From: Adhaeribacter rhizoryzae
GTDB lineage: Bacteria > Bacteroidota > Bacteroidia > Cytophagales > Hymenobacteraceae
Assembly: GCF_008629685.1 (NCBI RefSeq)
Contig: NZ_VWSF01000001.1
Span: 434,001 to 498,000, forward strand
Direction of reading: 5' to 3'
Length of the DNA stretch: 64,000 nt
Shown: in pieces, positions 52,586 to 60,642 of the stretch
How positions within the stretch are numbered: the first letter of the stretch is position 1
Layout of the letters: each line of letters begins with the position of its first letter
Made by a program: the position numbers and the translations under genes
Notes under the pieces: model-generated
What the model was told of the DNA's origin: nothing
Databases searched by the model: none
The model's input: only the letters and a program-made list of their open reading frames with translations

Positions 52586-54502
52586 TTATTTCTTTACTAA
52601 AACAAATTTTTGTGTGTCCGTATCCACCACTTTTTTAAGCATGCTGTGTAGTTTGTCGTATGCTTCGGGCGTAAATTCACCTTCTTTTAGTAATAATTTG
52701 CGGGAATAAATTAATTGCCCACTAGAAACCTGAACCGAAGTGGAAAAAGAACCCAGTTCGTTTTGCAGGGTAACGGGCTCCGGAATATAATCGGGCTTGA
52801 AACCAGCCGGCAGGTTAAAAGTAAAAACGTCTTCGTCGTAAAAGCCGCGGGTAATGCTCACTTTCTGTTTCCGGTTCCGGACTTCTTTGGGTACATTTAA
52901 ATTGCGGGTAAGGTGGTAAACCGGTACCACCAGCATATTATTATCAATATTCCCGTACCCGGCAGCTTTTATTTCCATTTTTTCGGTCAGGTGGGGTTTG
53001 CTGGTTTTTTGCGGCTCCAGGGTATATTTAATTATTTCCAGGTTGTTGATGGGGTATATTTCTTTGAGTAAATCCGTACGCTCTTTACCAGCTTTCAGAA
53101 GCAAGTGGTCGCGGTTGTCGTACTGCGAGCCTTCGTAACGGGTTTCCAATTGCCCTTGCAGCAAACCTTTTTCGTCGAGGGTGAAAGTAGCTTGCCGTAT
53201 TTGCCGGTTTTGTTCCGGGGCGTAGCCGCTGGTGCGGGCAATTACCCCGCCATTTTCGGTATAAAGTAAAACCCGGCGCTTATCGGTAAAAGTGCCCATA
53301 TAACCCATCGGCGCCTCCCGACTGGTACACTCCAGCCAAATAGTATCTTGCGCTACCGGTACGCACAAAATGGCATGGTTGCCCTGGAAAGCACTCGCAA
53401 AATCGGGTAAATAACTTTTCCGGTCCGGGCCGGCATTAACCTCGGCATAATGCGCTTTTATACCAGCCGCACTAAGCAAACTACGGGTGTAATTAGTCAG
53501 GGCTTTGCAGTCGCCGTAACCCAGCCGATCTACTTCTTCGGCTTTCATGGGCTGCAAACCGCCAATGCCTATTTGCACACTTATGTACCGGTTCTTTTGC
53601 TGCGTATATTCGTATATTTTCCGGATTTTCTCTTCCGGGGATTTAATATTTTGCACCAAAGCAGTAACAGCGGCAACCGTTGCCGGCGACAATTTATCGC
53701 GGCCCTGAAGCAAATTATCGTAAGCCCATTTGCCGTATTCCTGCCAATTGGTAAATTTACCCGTTATGCCTTCGTACGAAAAAGTAACCGGGGCAATCTC
53801 TACCATGGTCATATATTCCTGGGCCGGCGGGCTAAACGGTTCGCTTTTAATAGCCGGTAAGTTTTGGGTGTTCCATTCCAGCGTTCTAGCATCCGCCGTG
53901 CTGGTTTCTTTCCGGGGTGTTTTTAAATTAAATTCTTTGAGCCGGGTTTCGAAGCTGGGTTTCGAAATAAATTTATAACTGCTGTTTTCTACCGCAATAT
54001 CCAAAGCTTTTTGCGGGTGCCAGTCCGGGAAATAGAAGGTATGCTTAAAACGCAACTCGTATTCGTACTCGATGGTGTACGGGTAGAAGTTTAACCGCGG
54101 CGTGTAATGCTTTACCCGGTCATCTTCAAACAACGAAATATCGCTGATAGCGCTTACATCCTGAAAATCCGAAGCTGCTAATTTCTTAATAAGCTTACCG
54201 GTATTATCATAAACGGCACCCTTCAGGTTTTTGAGCTGCCGCGATTTATCGTAGAAAACAGCAATATTGGCGTATTCGGCCCCATTGCTGTTGAGGATGG
54301 TAATGGCTTCTTTGTACCGAAATATTACCTGATCTAAATCTTTTACCTCGGTAACGCTTTCCTGCACCCGCACTACCGCATTGGCATACGCTTGTAAAGA
54401 TTTAGGTATTGCGGCTGCATCGTAAGATATTGGCGGGGTGGCAGCTGTAAGGTTAAAGCAAACAACTCCGCAAATCAGCAGAAAAAGAAATAATTTACGC
54501 AT
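52586..54502 (-). CDS. DUF3857 protein with transglutaminase-like domain, cysteine intact
   Basis: The 638-residue protein has a signal peptide (about 1-20), a DUF3857 domain (about 30-240) and a transglutaminase-like domain. The likely catalytic cysteine is C332 in RLGYGDCKALTNYTRSLL, with later histidine (NHAILCVPV) and acidic (DTIWLECTS) positions. A third beta-rich region follows to the end. In this family the cysteine protease-like fold may act as a transglutaminase or as a peptidase, but the reaction is unknown. It is probably periplasmic or outer-membrane associated. It directly abuts the paralogous gene upstream (no intervening base), so both are made from one message. Confidence 0.85.
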   Translation of the reverse strand: MRKLFLFLLICGVVCFNLTAATPPISYDAAAIPKSLQAYANAVVRVQESVTEVKDLDQVIFRYKEAITILNSNGAEYANIAVFYDKSRQLKNLKGAVYDNTGKLIKKLAASDFQDVSAISDISLFEDDRVKHYTPRLNFYPYTIEYEYELRFKHTFYFPDWHPQKALDIAVENSSYKFISKPSFETRLKEFNLKTPRKETSTADARTLEWNTQNLPAIKSEPFSPPAQEYMTMVEIAPVTFSYEGITGKFTNWQEYGKWAYDNLLQGRDKLSPATVAAVTALVQNIKSPEEKIRKIYEYTQQKNRYISVQIGIGGLQPMKAEEVDRLGYGDCKALTNYTRSLLSAAGIKAHYAEVNAGPDRKSYLPDFASAFQGNHAILCVPVAQDTIWLECTSREAPMGYMGTFTDKRRVLLYTENGGVIARTSGYAPEQNRQIRQATFTLDEKGLLQGQLETRYEGSQYDNRDHLLLKAGKERTDLLKEIYPINNLEIIKYTLEPQKTSKPHLTEKMEIKAAGYGNIDNNMLVVPVYHLTRNLNVPKEVRNRKQKVSITRGFYDEDVFTFNLPAGFKPDYIPEPVTLQNELGSFSTSVQVSSGQLIYSRKLLLKEGEFTPEAYDKLHSMLKKVVDTDTQKFVLVKK

Positions 54503-56488
54503 TTAAGCTTTTTTATTAAAAACCAGATTTGTTTTATAAGACTGCACAATTTTATTGAAGAGTTCTTTCAGGTAAATATATTCTTCGGAACTGTAAACCG
54601 GTTTGCTCAACGAAATCATACTGGTTACCACCACCTTGTTGCCAATATTTTGTACACTAAAAATAAAGCGTCCGCCACCATTGGGCAAGGCCAGGGTTAC
54701 CGGAGTAGGTAAAATGGCCAATTCAAATTCGTTGGGGTATTGCAGATTTATGGTTAAGGTTGTTTCAATGGGGGCACCTAAGTCAACGGGGTAGGTTCGT
54801 TCCTTTGCAGTAAACGGGTTCTTTTCCCAGCTTTCCATAAAGAAAGGATTCAGAAACAGCTTGTTCTTGTTTAAATTATCGAAACCTTCTATGCTTACTT
54901 CAAAGGTCTGCGATAAAGCTTTGTCTAACGTTTCGAGGTTATTAATATCGTATTTTACTATTTTAATTTTACTCCATTTTTCATCCAGCGACTCAATGTA
55001 CTCGTCGTGGTTGTTAAAGGAATTAATGTGTTTCCGATCCTGCAGGGCATCGTAACCGGCCGAAGAGTTAACAACTTTGCCTTTAAAGCTGCCATCCGTT
55101 TGTAAACTCAGGTCCATGTAAATGGTTTGTTTTTGCTTTTCGGTAGGCAGAATGTCCAGCCAATACGAAGCACCTTTTTCCGGAAAAGCCCGGCCTTTGC
55201 CGTTGAGGCAGCGGATGGGCAACATGCCAAACGAAACAAACGGATCGGTCGCATCGAGCAGGTAGCTTTTGCCCCCAATAGCAACCCGGGCCACTACATA
55301 ATTAAAATCACTAATTACCGGGTGAATATCAATAGGCAAGCCGTTTTCGCGGGTCGATAAAATAACTGGTTCGGTTTTAAAACCGCCCATATTTAAAGCT
55401 GCTATGAGCGATAAATTTATATCGCCTACGTTGCCGGTTTTGCTCTCGTAAGCTTTTTTAATGCCAAACTCAGAATATTTGCCGTAAGTATCGTTCCAGC
55501 GGTACCAGCCTTTAATAAAATCGAATATTTTCTGGGCTTTTTTGAGCGAGTCGGTTTCGGCAGCAATTAAAGCTGTTAGGTTCTCGCGGAAAACATCTTT
55601 GCCCTTGCGGAGTTGGCCGCCAAATTTGGCATCGTTACGCAGTTCCAGGTCTACGTCTTTCCATTCCTTGGTTATTTTTTCTTTGCGGCCATCAAAATAT
55701 TGCAGTTCTTTCAACTCAAAATATACCGCCGATAAGAAGTTGCTTTTGGCCGTCATGTACTCTTCTTCTACGAAAGCAGGAATATTGGCCATAGCAAATT
55801 TGTACAAAGCGCAATCGGCTTTGTGGCCGCCACCGGGCGTAAAGCAATCTTTTAATAATTCGGAATCTTGCTTGTCGAGTTTTCTGGCACCGCGCAGCGT
55901 AATATTGTATAAATAATTACCCGGAATTTTCGCCCAATATTCGCTGTGCATTTTAGGAATATCCGACTGAAACTCCCACGACCGAAAGTTGAAGACAAAC
56001 GGCGACTCCAGGGTATATTTTACTTCTATTACGCAGCCCTCCTGAATATTAGGTAAAGTAAACTTTACCAGGTCCAGGTATTTAGATTTGTTTTCGGTGA
56101 AGGTTTTGCGGCTATCTAGCTTAGTTTCTTCTACCTTGCCGTTTACCAGGTTATAAGTAGAAGCCTGAATTTTATTAACTTTTTCGCTTTTGCCATTTTG
56201 TTTAAACAGCGGGATGGTAATATTGGCTTGGTCGAAAGCTTTGCTATTCAGGATTTTAATTTTGACGTGGTAATTATGCAATAAATTATGATCGTTGCTA
56301 TTGTCGATGTATGATTCGCCGAACTCCTGCAATACCACCGCATTGGACGTAGTATCTTTATCATACTCCTTCATCTGAAGCTGAAATAATGCAATTTGGC
56401 CAAACTGATAGCCACTTTCCTGAGCCTGCGCCGTTAAGAACAAAAGAAGTAATAAGGGAGTGAGTAGCAGTTTAGCCATGCCGAACAT
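54503..56488 (-). CDS. DUF3857 protein with degenerate transglutaminase-like domain
   Basis: The 661-residue protein has a signal peptide (about 1-23; ATG 56488, with a further Met at 56479), a DUF3857 domain (about 25-245) and the same transglutaminase-like region as its neighbour. At the position of the neighbour's catalytic cysteine it reads TGNVGDI357NLSLIAALN, so the cysteine is replaced by isoleucine and a normal transglutaminase reaction is not possible. It is probably a binding or structural partner of the active paralogue that follows. It is the first gene of this two-gene operon. The C-terminal half has no recognised motif. Confidence 0.84.
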   Translation of the reverse strand: MFGMAKLLLTPLLLLLFLTAQAQESGYQFGQIALFQLQMKEYDKDTTSNAVVLQEFGESYIDNSNDHNLLHNYHVKIKILNSKAFDQANITIPLFKQNGKSEKVNKIQASTYNLVNGKVEETKLDSRKTFTENKSKYLDLVKFTLPNIQEGCVIEVKYTLESPFVFNFRSWEFQSDIPKMHSEYWAKIPGNYLYNITLRGARKLDKQDSELLKDCFTPGGGHKADCALYKFAMANIPAFVEEEYMTAKSNFLSAVYFELKELQYFDGRKEKITKEWKDVDLELRNDAKFGGQLRKGKDVFRENLTALIAAETDSLKKAQKIFDFIKGWYRWNDTYGKYSEFGIKKAYESKTGNVGDINLSLIAALNMGGFKTEPVILSTRENGLPIDIHPVISDFNYVVARVAIGGKSYLLDATDPFVSFGMLPIRCLNGKGRAFPEKGASYWLDILPTEKQKQTIYMDLSLQTDGSFKGKVVNSSAGYDALQDRKHINSFNNHDEYIESLDEKWSKIKIVKYDINNLETLDKALSQTFEVSIEGFDNLNKNKLFLNPFFMESWEKNPFTAKERTYPVDLGAPIETTLTINLQYPNEFELAILPTPVTLALPNGGGRFIFSVQNIGNKVVVTSMISLSKPVYSSEEYIYLKELFNKIVQSYKTNLVFNKKA

Positions 56489-56959
56489 TTTAGGGTGAAA
56501 TTTTAAAAGGAAGTGGTTGTGTTCTAAAGAATATTCAATTATCAGGAATACAAATTTCGGAAAAGATCTATATATAACAATACCTATTAATAGGTATATT
56601 ATTAAAAATTTAAACTGCAGAATAGGAATATACCTTTGCCCAGGAAAAGGTATATTTTGGAGAAACTCTAGTTTAAGAACCTAAAAAAATTAAATTTTAG
56701 CTTTAATAAAGAGCAAAATGTTTAGCTGGTTTTATTTAAATGGCTGATGGTAAATAGTTTATAAACTGCTAAGTTGCCAGTCAAAAATAATTTAAAAATA
56801 TTGTTAACCTTTTGAATATCAAATACATACAAAGTAGTTGTGATTGAGCAATTCCGAATTATATAGGGCTGGTGTTTGTTAATTCTGTAGCTGCTCGGTA
56901 GCCTTTTTTACAGGTTTTTACCGGGGCAAGAAAACAGATTTGCAACGAAAAAGATTAGG
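56489..56959. other. Divergent intergenic region with GGTATATT palindromes
   Basis: This 471-base AT-rich gap lies between the DUF3857 pair and the radical SAM gene. It contains the 16-bp palindrome TACCTATTAATAGGTA (56581-56596) and an 11-bp inverted repeat AATATACCTTT (56627-56637) with AAAGGTATATT (56646-56656), built on the same GGTATATT word. No full promoter was recognised for either gene. Confidence 0.6.
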
Positions 56960-58042
56960 ATGATAGCTACTTCCGAGAAGGTAAATATTGCAACAGAGCC
57001 CCATTCGGCTAAATTGTGGATGCCCAAACAAGTACTGATAACCCCGGCGGCGCTGGATGAACCCTGGGGCCAGCAAATATACAACCGGGTGAAAGCCTTA
57101 AACCTGCCGGTGCAAGAACTAAAGCAAAACCGTTTAATAAATTTACGCGGCGAAGACGAGCGGGAAACTTACCGCAAAGCCAAAAGTACGCTGGCTATTG
57201 TTACGGCCCCGGCTAGTGCCTTAAAGCTACAACCAATACCGCCCTCCGCTGATTACCAGTTTCATTTGGCCGAGGGTTGTCCGGCGCATTGCCAATATTG
57301 TTATTTGGCGGGCAGTTTGCAAGGGCCGCCGGTTATTCGGGTATTTGCCAATTTACCCACTATTTTAAATAATTTACCCTATTACAAAAAGCCCGGTCAG
57401 GTAACTTCTTTTGAAGCTAGTTGTTATACCGACCCACTGGGAATTGAGCATTTAACTGGCTACCTGGCCCAAACCATTAAATTTTTTGGCGAACAGGAAA
57501 ATATGCACCTGCGTTGGGTAACCAAGTACAGCCAGGTAGATAGTCTGCTGAATTTGCCGCATAACAACCACGTTCGGCCCCGTTTTAGTTTAAATACCGA
57601 TTTTGTTTCGCGGCGGATGGAAGGCGGGACGGCTGCGATAGACGAGCGCTTGGCGGCTGTGCGCAAAATGGCTCTACCTAAGGCGCTGGGTGGCGGTGGT
57701 TACAAGGTAGGTTTGGTAATTGCGCCCATTATGCCCTTACCCGATTGGGAAGAACAATATACCCAATTGCTGGATAAGTTGGAGCAAACGCTGGATTTTG
57801 ATTGTGATATAACTTTTGAATTAATAAGCCACCGGTTTACGCCGGGCTCCAAAGCTATTTTGCAGGAGTGGTACCCCAATACCAGCATCGATTTCGACGA
57901 AAGTACCCGCTCACTAAAGTTTAATAAGTTTGGCGGGAAAAAGTTTGTGTACAATGCCGTTACCATGAACAGCTTGCGCAGCTTCTTTTACAGCGAATTA
58001 AAGCGACGGTTTCCGGAAGCGCCAATTTTGTATTGGACGTAA
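56960..58042 (+). CDS. Radical SAM protein of the spore photoproduct lyase family
   Basis: The 360-residue protein has the radical SAM cluster motif C107-x3-C111-x2-C114 in AEGCPAHCQYCYLAGSL, and C155 in FEASCYTDPLGIEHLTG. That cysteine matches the hydrogen-donor cysteine of Bacillus SplB by context. The C-terminal FELISHRFTPGSK and FGGKKFVYNA segments are also family-like. SplB repairs the thymine spore photoproduct in DNA using a 5'-deoxyadenosyl radical. This bacterium belongs to a non-sporulating group, so the protein probably repairs a similar UV lesion in dry or irradiated cells; that is inferred. It is monocistronic, with palindromes upstream. Confidence 0.85.
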   Translation: MIATSEKVNIATEPHSAKLWMPKQVLITPAALDEPWGQQIYNRVKALNLPVQELKQNRLINLRGEDERETYRKAKSTLAIVTAPASALKLQPIPPSADYQFHLAEGCPAHCQYCYLAGSLQGPPVIRVFANLPTILNNLPYYKKPGQVTSFEASCYTDPLGIEHLTGYLAQTIKFFGEQENMHLRWVTKYSQVDSLLNLPHNNHVRPRFSLNTDFVSRRMEGGTAAIDERLAAVRKMALPKALGGGGYKVGLVIAPIMPLPDWEEQYTQLLDKLEQTLDFDCDITFELISHRFTPGSKAILQEWYPNTSIDFDESTRSLKFNKFGGKKFVYNAVTMNSLRSFFYSELKRRFPEAPILYWT

Positions 58043-58062
58043 ACCTTGGATTTGGATAGCGT

Positions 58063-58099
58063 AAAAAAGAAATGCAGGCCAAGCCTGCATTTCTTTTTT
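58063..58099. terminator. Bidirectional terminator, radical SAM gene / branching enzyme
   Basis: A 17-bp perfect stem (58063-58079 with 58083-58099, GAAATGCAGGC/GCCTGCATTTC core) with a CAA loop is flanked by an A-run and a T-run. It lies between two convergent genes. Confidence 0.93.
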
Positions 58100-58116
58100 A
58101 GAACAAATATTAAATA

Positions 58117-60138
58117 TTAATTCTGTCGCTTTAATACCAAAGCCGTGCGGTTGGTAATATATAAGCGCAGTTTATTTGCTTTATCCTCGCTGAAAGATTC
58201 GTAGGCAATATCGTCGGCTATCCGGTTAAAGCCACCAAATTCCGGCCGATCCGAATTTAAAATAATGCGGTAAGAACCGGCGGCTGGTACCCAGAGTTTA
58301 TAATCCGGAATAGAGTTAGTCGGGCTAAAATTGAAAATGAAAATCAGGCCGCCCCGTTCAAAAATTACTACTTTGTTCCGGGTATCCATGTTTAACTGCC
58401 AGGCTGCCGGCGCAGATAATACTTTGTTTTCGCGTATAACCTGGGTCATGACCTGGTCGAAAGCACCAAAATATTTATACTTCAGGTCCGGGTTATCTAT
58501 CAGGCTCCACTGCCGGCGGGCGTGTTTATAGCTCCAATTATTGCCTAAACGCGGAAAATCAATCCATTCAGGATGGCCAAACTCGTTGCCCATAAAGTTC
58601 AGGTAAGCTTCGCCGCCTAACGTTATGGTAAATAACCGGATTAATTTGTGGATGGCAATGCCCCGATCAATAACCAGGTTCGGGTCGTCTACGCTCATGT
58701 GGTAATACATTTCCTTATCCATGAGCCAGAAGGCTAAGGTTTTATCGCCTACCATGGCTTGGTCGTGCGATTCGGCGTAGGCTACGGTTTTTTCTTTGTA
58801 CCGGCGGTTGGTAAGTACGCCCCACATTTCGTAAATATTCCAGTCTTCGTCGCGCTGGTGTTTCAGCAGTTTTATCCAGTAATCCGGAATGCCCATGCCC
58901 AAGCGGTAATCAAAGCCAACGCCGCCATCTTCAATGGTACGGCAAAGGCCCGGCATACCGCTCATATCTTCGGCAATGCAAATGGCGCCGGGTTTTATCT
59001 GGTGCACCATGGTAGTAGCCAATTGCAGGTAAGTAATGGCGTGTTTATCTACCCCGGCCCGGAAATACCGGTCATAATGGTCGAAAGAAACACCTTCGCC
59101 GTGGTGCTGGTACAACATAGAAGTAACACCATCGAACCGGAAGCCGTCGAAATGAAATTCTTCGAGCCAATAGCGAATATTCGAAAGCAAAAATTGCCGT
59201 ACTTCTTTTTTACCGTAATCAAATACCCGCGAGTCCCAGGCGGGGTGGAAACCCTGCGGTCCCGGATGAAAATATTGGTGCCCCGAGCCGTCGAAATTTA
59301 CCAATCCTTCGGCTACGTTTTTAACGGCGTGCGAATGCACCACGTCCATAATAACCGCTATGCCCAGCTTGTGCGCTTCGTTTACCAGGTGCTTTAAATC
59401 TTCGGGAGTGCCAAAGCGCGACGAAACCGCAAAAAAGTTAGAAACGTGGTAACCGAAAGAGCCATAATACGGATGTTCCATTACGGCCATTAACTGAATG
59501 CAGTTATAACCATTGGCATGAATGCGGGGCAAAGTATTTTGGGTAAATTCCTGAAAGGTGCCAATGCCTTCTTTTTCCTGGGCCATGCCCACATGGGCCT
59601 CGTAAATAATGGGCTCCGTAATACTAGCTACGTTAAAGTTTTCGTCTTGCCAGGTAAAAGGTTCCATTAACCAAACCTGGCCGGCAAAATCATAGGTATC
59701 GGGGTTTTGCACAGCCCTTCTAATGTAAGGCGGAATGCGATCGAGGTTACCGTTAGCCGCTTTTATGTGTACCTTCACCCAGGAGCCGGATGTAAGCGTG
59801 TTAGCATATTCGGCATCGGGCAAAAATATTTCCCAGTAGCCCCGGGCGTTTACATTTAAGGGGTGCGACTCCCGGTTCCAATTATTAAAATCACCAATTA
59901 AATATAAGGCATAAGCCGCCGGCGCCCACTCGCGGTACCACCAGCCTTTTAGTTCCGGGTCATAATTCAGTCCTAAATATTTATGGGCCTGGGCATATTG
60001 CTCCAGCGAGCCGTATTCCTGTTCAATATTTCTCTTAACCTGCTTATAAGCTGCCTGACGTTCGAGCAAATCCGGTTCGTAGGGTGTAAGCCAGGGATCG
60101 TCTTTAACCAATTGCAGGGCCGGTGATACTTTTTCCAT
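58117..60138 (-). CDS. glgB: 1,4-alpha-glucan branching enzyme (GH13)
   Basis: The 673-residue protein has an N-terminal CBM48-like domain (about 60-155, with FREWAPAAYALYLIGDFNNW style) and a GH13 barrel. Catalytic residues by motif are D336 (DGFRFDGVTSM), E390 (ICIAEDMSG) and D459 (AESHDQAM), with MDVVHSHAVKN earlier. The motif GVTSMLYQHHG and the sequence of the rest look like the eukaryotic-type glycogen/starch branching enzymes, not the E. coli GlgB type. It creates alpha-1,6 branches in glycogen. No other glg genes are in the window, so its pathway partners must lie elsewhere. Confidence 0.93.
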   Translation of the reverse strand: MEKVSPALQLVKDDPWLTPYEPDLLERQAAYKQVKRNIEQEYGSLEQYAQAHKYLGLNYDPELKGWWYREWAPAAYALYLIGDFNNWNRESHPLNVNARGYWEIFLPDAEYANTLTSGSWVKVHIKAANGNLDRIPPYIRRAVQNPDTYDFAGQVWLMEPFTWQDENFNVASITEPIIYEAHVGMAQEKEGIGTFQEFTQNTLPRIHANGYNCIQLMAVMEHPYYGSFGYHVSNFFAVSSRFGTPEDLKHLVNEAHKLGIAVIMDVVHSHAVKNVAEGLVNFDGSGHQYFHPGPQGFHPAWDSRVFDYGKKEVRQFLLSNIRYWLEEFHFDGFRFDGVTSMLYQHHGEGVSFDHYDRYFRAGVDKHAITYLQLATTMVHQIKPGAICIAEDMSGMPGLCRTIEDGGVGFDYRLGMGIPDYWIKLLKHQRDEDWNIYEMWGVLTNRRYKEKTVAYAESHDQAMVGDKTLAFWLMDKEMYYHMSVDDPNLVIDRGIAIHKLIRLFTITLGGEAYLNFMGNEFGHPEWIDFPRLGNNWSYKHARRQWSLIDNPDLKYKYFGAFDQVMTQVIRENKVLSAPAAWQLNMDTRNKVVIFERGGLIFIFNFSPTNSIPDYKLWVPAAGSYRIILNSDRPEFGGFNRIADDIAYESFSEDKANKLRLYITNRTALVLKRQN

Positions 60139-60642
60139 AGTTGTGTTGCTTGTAAAAGAACTTGCTTGAATAAACGAATTATTTCCGGAACAAGATAAGT
60201 TTTTATCCGGATTAGCTTGTTTTATACCGGAAAAATAAGAAAAGCCTGTTCGGTTTAAAACCTGGTGAATAAATGAATATTAAGTATTTGATTAAAAGTG
60301 CATCTGGTTACAAGGATCAAGTAAGTTTAACAACTTAAGTATAAAACTTGAGCTTCGGACTAGAAGCAATTGGCTTGTATAGCTACAAATTTACGCCGCT
60401 GCCCTAATTATCATTTATTCATAGCATTAGCCTTGAAATACGAAGCGCTTATTGCTGCAACTGATGAATATTGGTGATTAAGGCTTTTGGTTTAACCACT
60501 TCTTAAAGGCATCAACAGCTACAGGGTATCTAAAAATAAAGAAGATATATTTGAACTTTTTATTTGGATTAATTCTAAATAGGGATTTACTTTGTCGCAG
60601 TTTATAATTAATCTAAATAAAATTAACTAACCGCTGCCAACT
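60139..60642. other. Divergent intergenic region with iron-box-like promoter
   Basis: This 504-base gap separates the branching enzyme (minus) from the TonB receptor (plus). Its downstream end holds a Fur-box-like palindrome overlapping a promoter (60561-60593, annotated separately). A TAAATTTG element for the minus strand lies at 60393-60386 but far from the branching enzyme start and without a -33. Nothing else was recognised. Confidence 0.55.
60561..60593 (+). promoter_or_regulatory. Fur-box-like palindrome overlapping the TonB receptor promoter
   Basis: TATTTGGATT-A-ATTCTAAATA (60561-60581) is a 10-1-10 palindrome with 8 of 10 pairs matched. It contains TTTG (60563-60566), which is followed after 19 bases by TTACTTTG (60586-60593), one base off TAnnTTTG. 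Binding of a Fur-type repressor there would block the -33 element. A second half-site-like AATCTAAATAA occurs at about 60610-60620. Confidence 0.5.

Noticed and set aside
58759-59397. A 212-codon open frame antisense to the branching enzyme gene
   Set aside because: Entirely inside a gene with intact catalytic motifs; no family features of its own.
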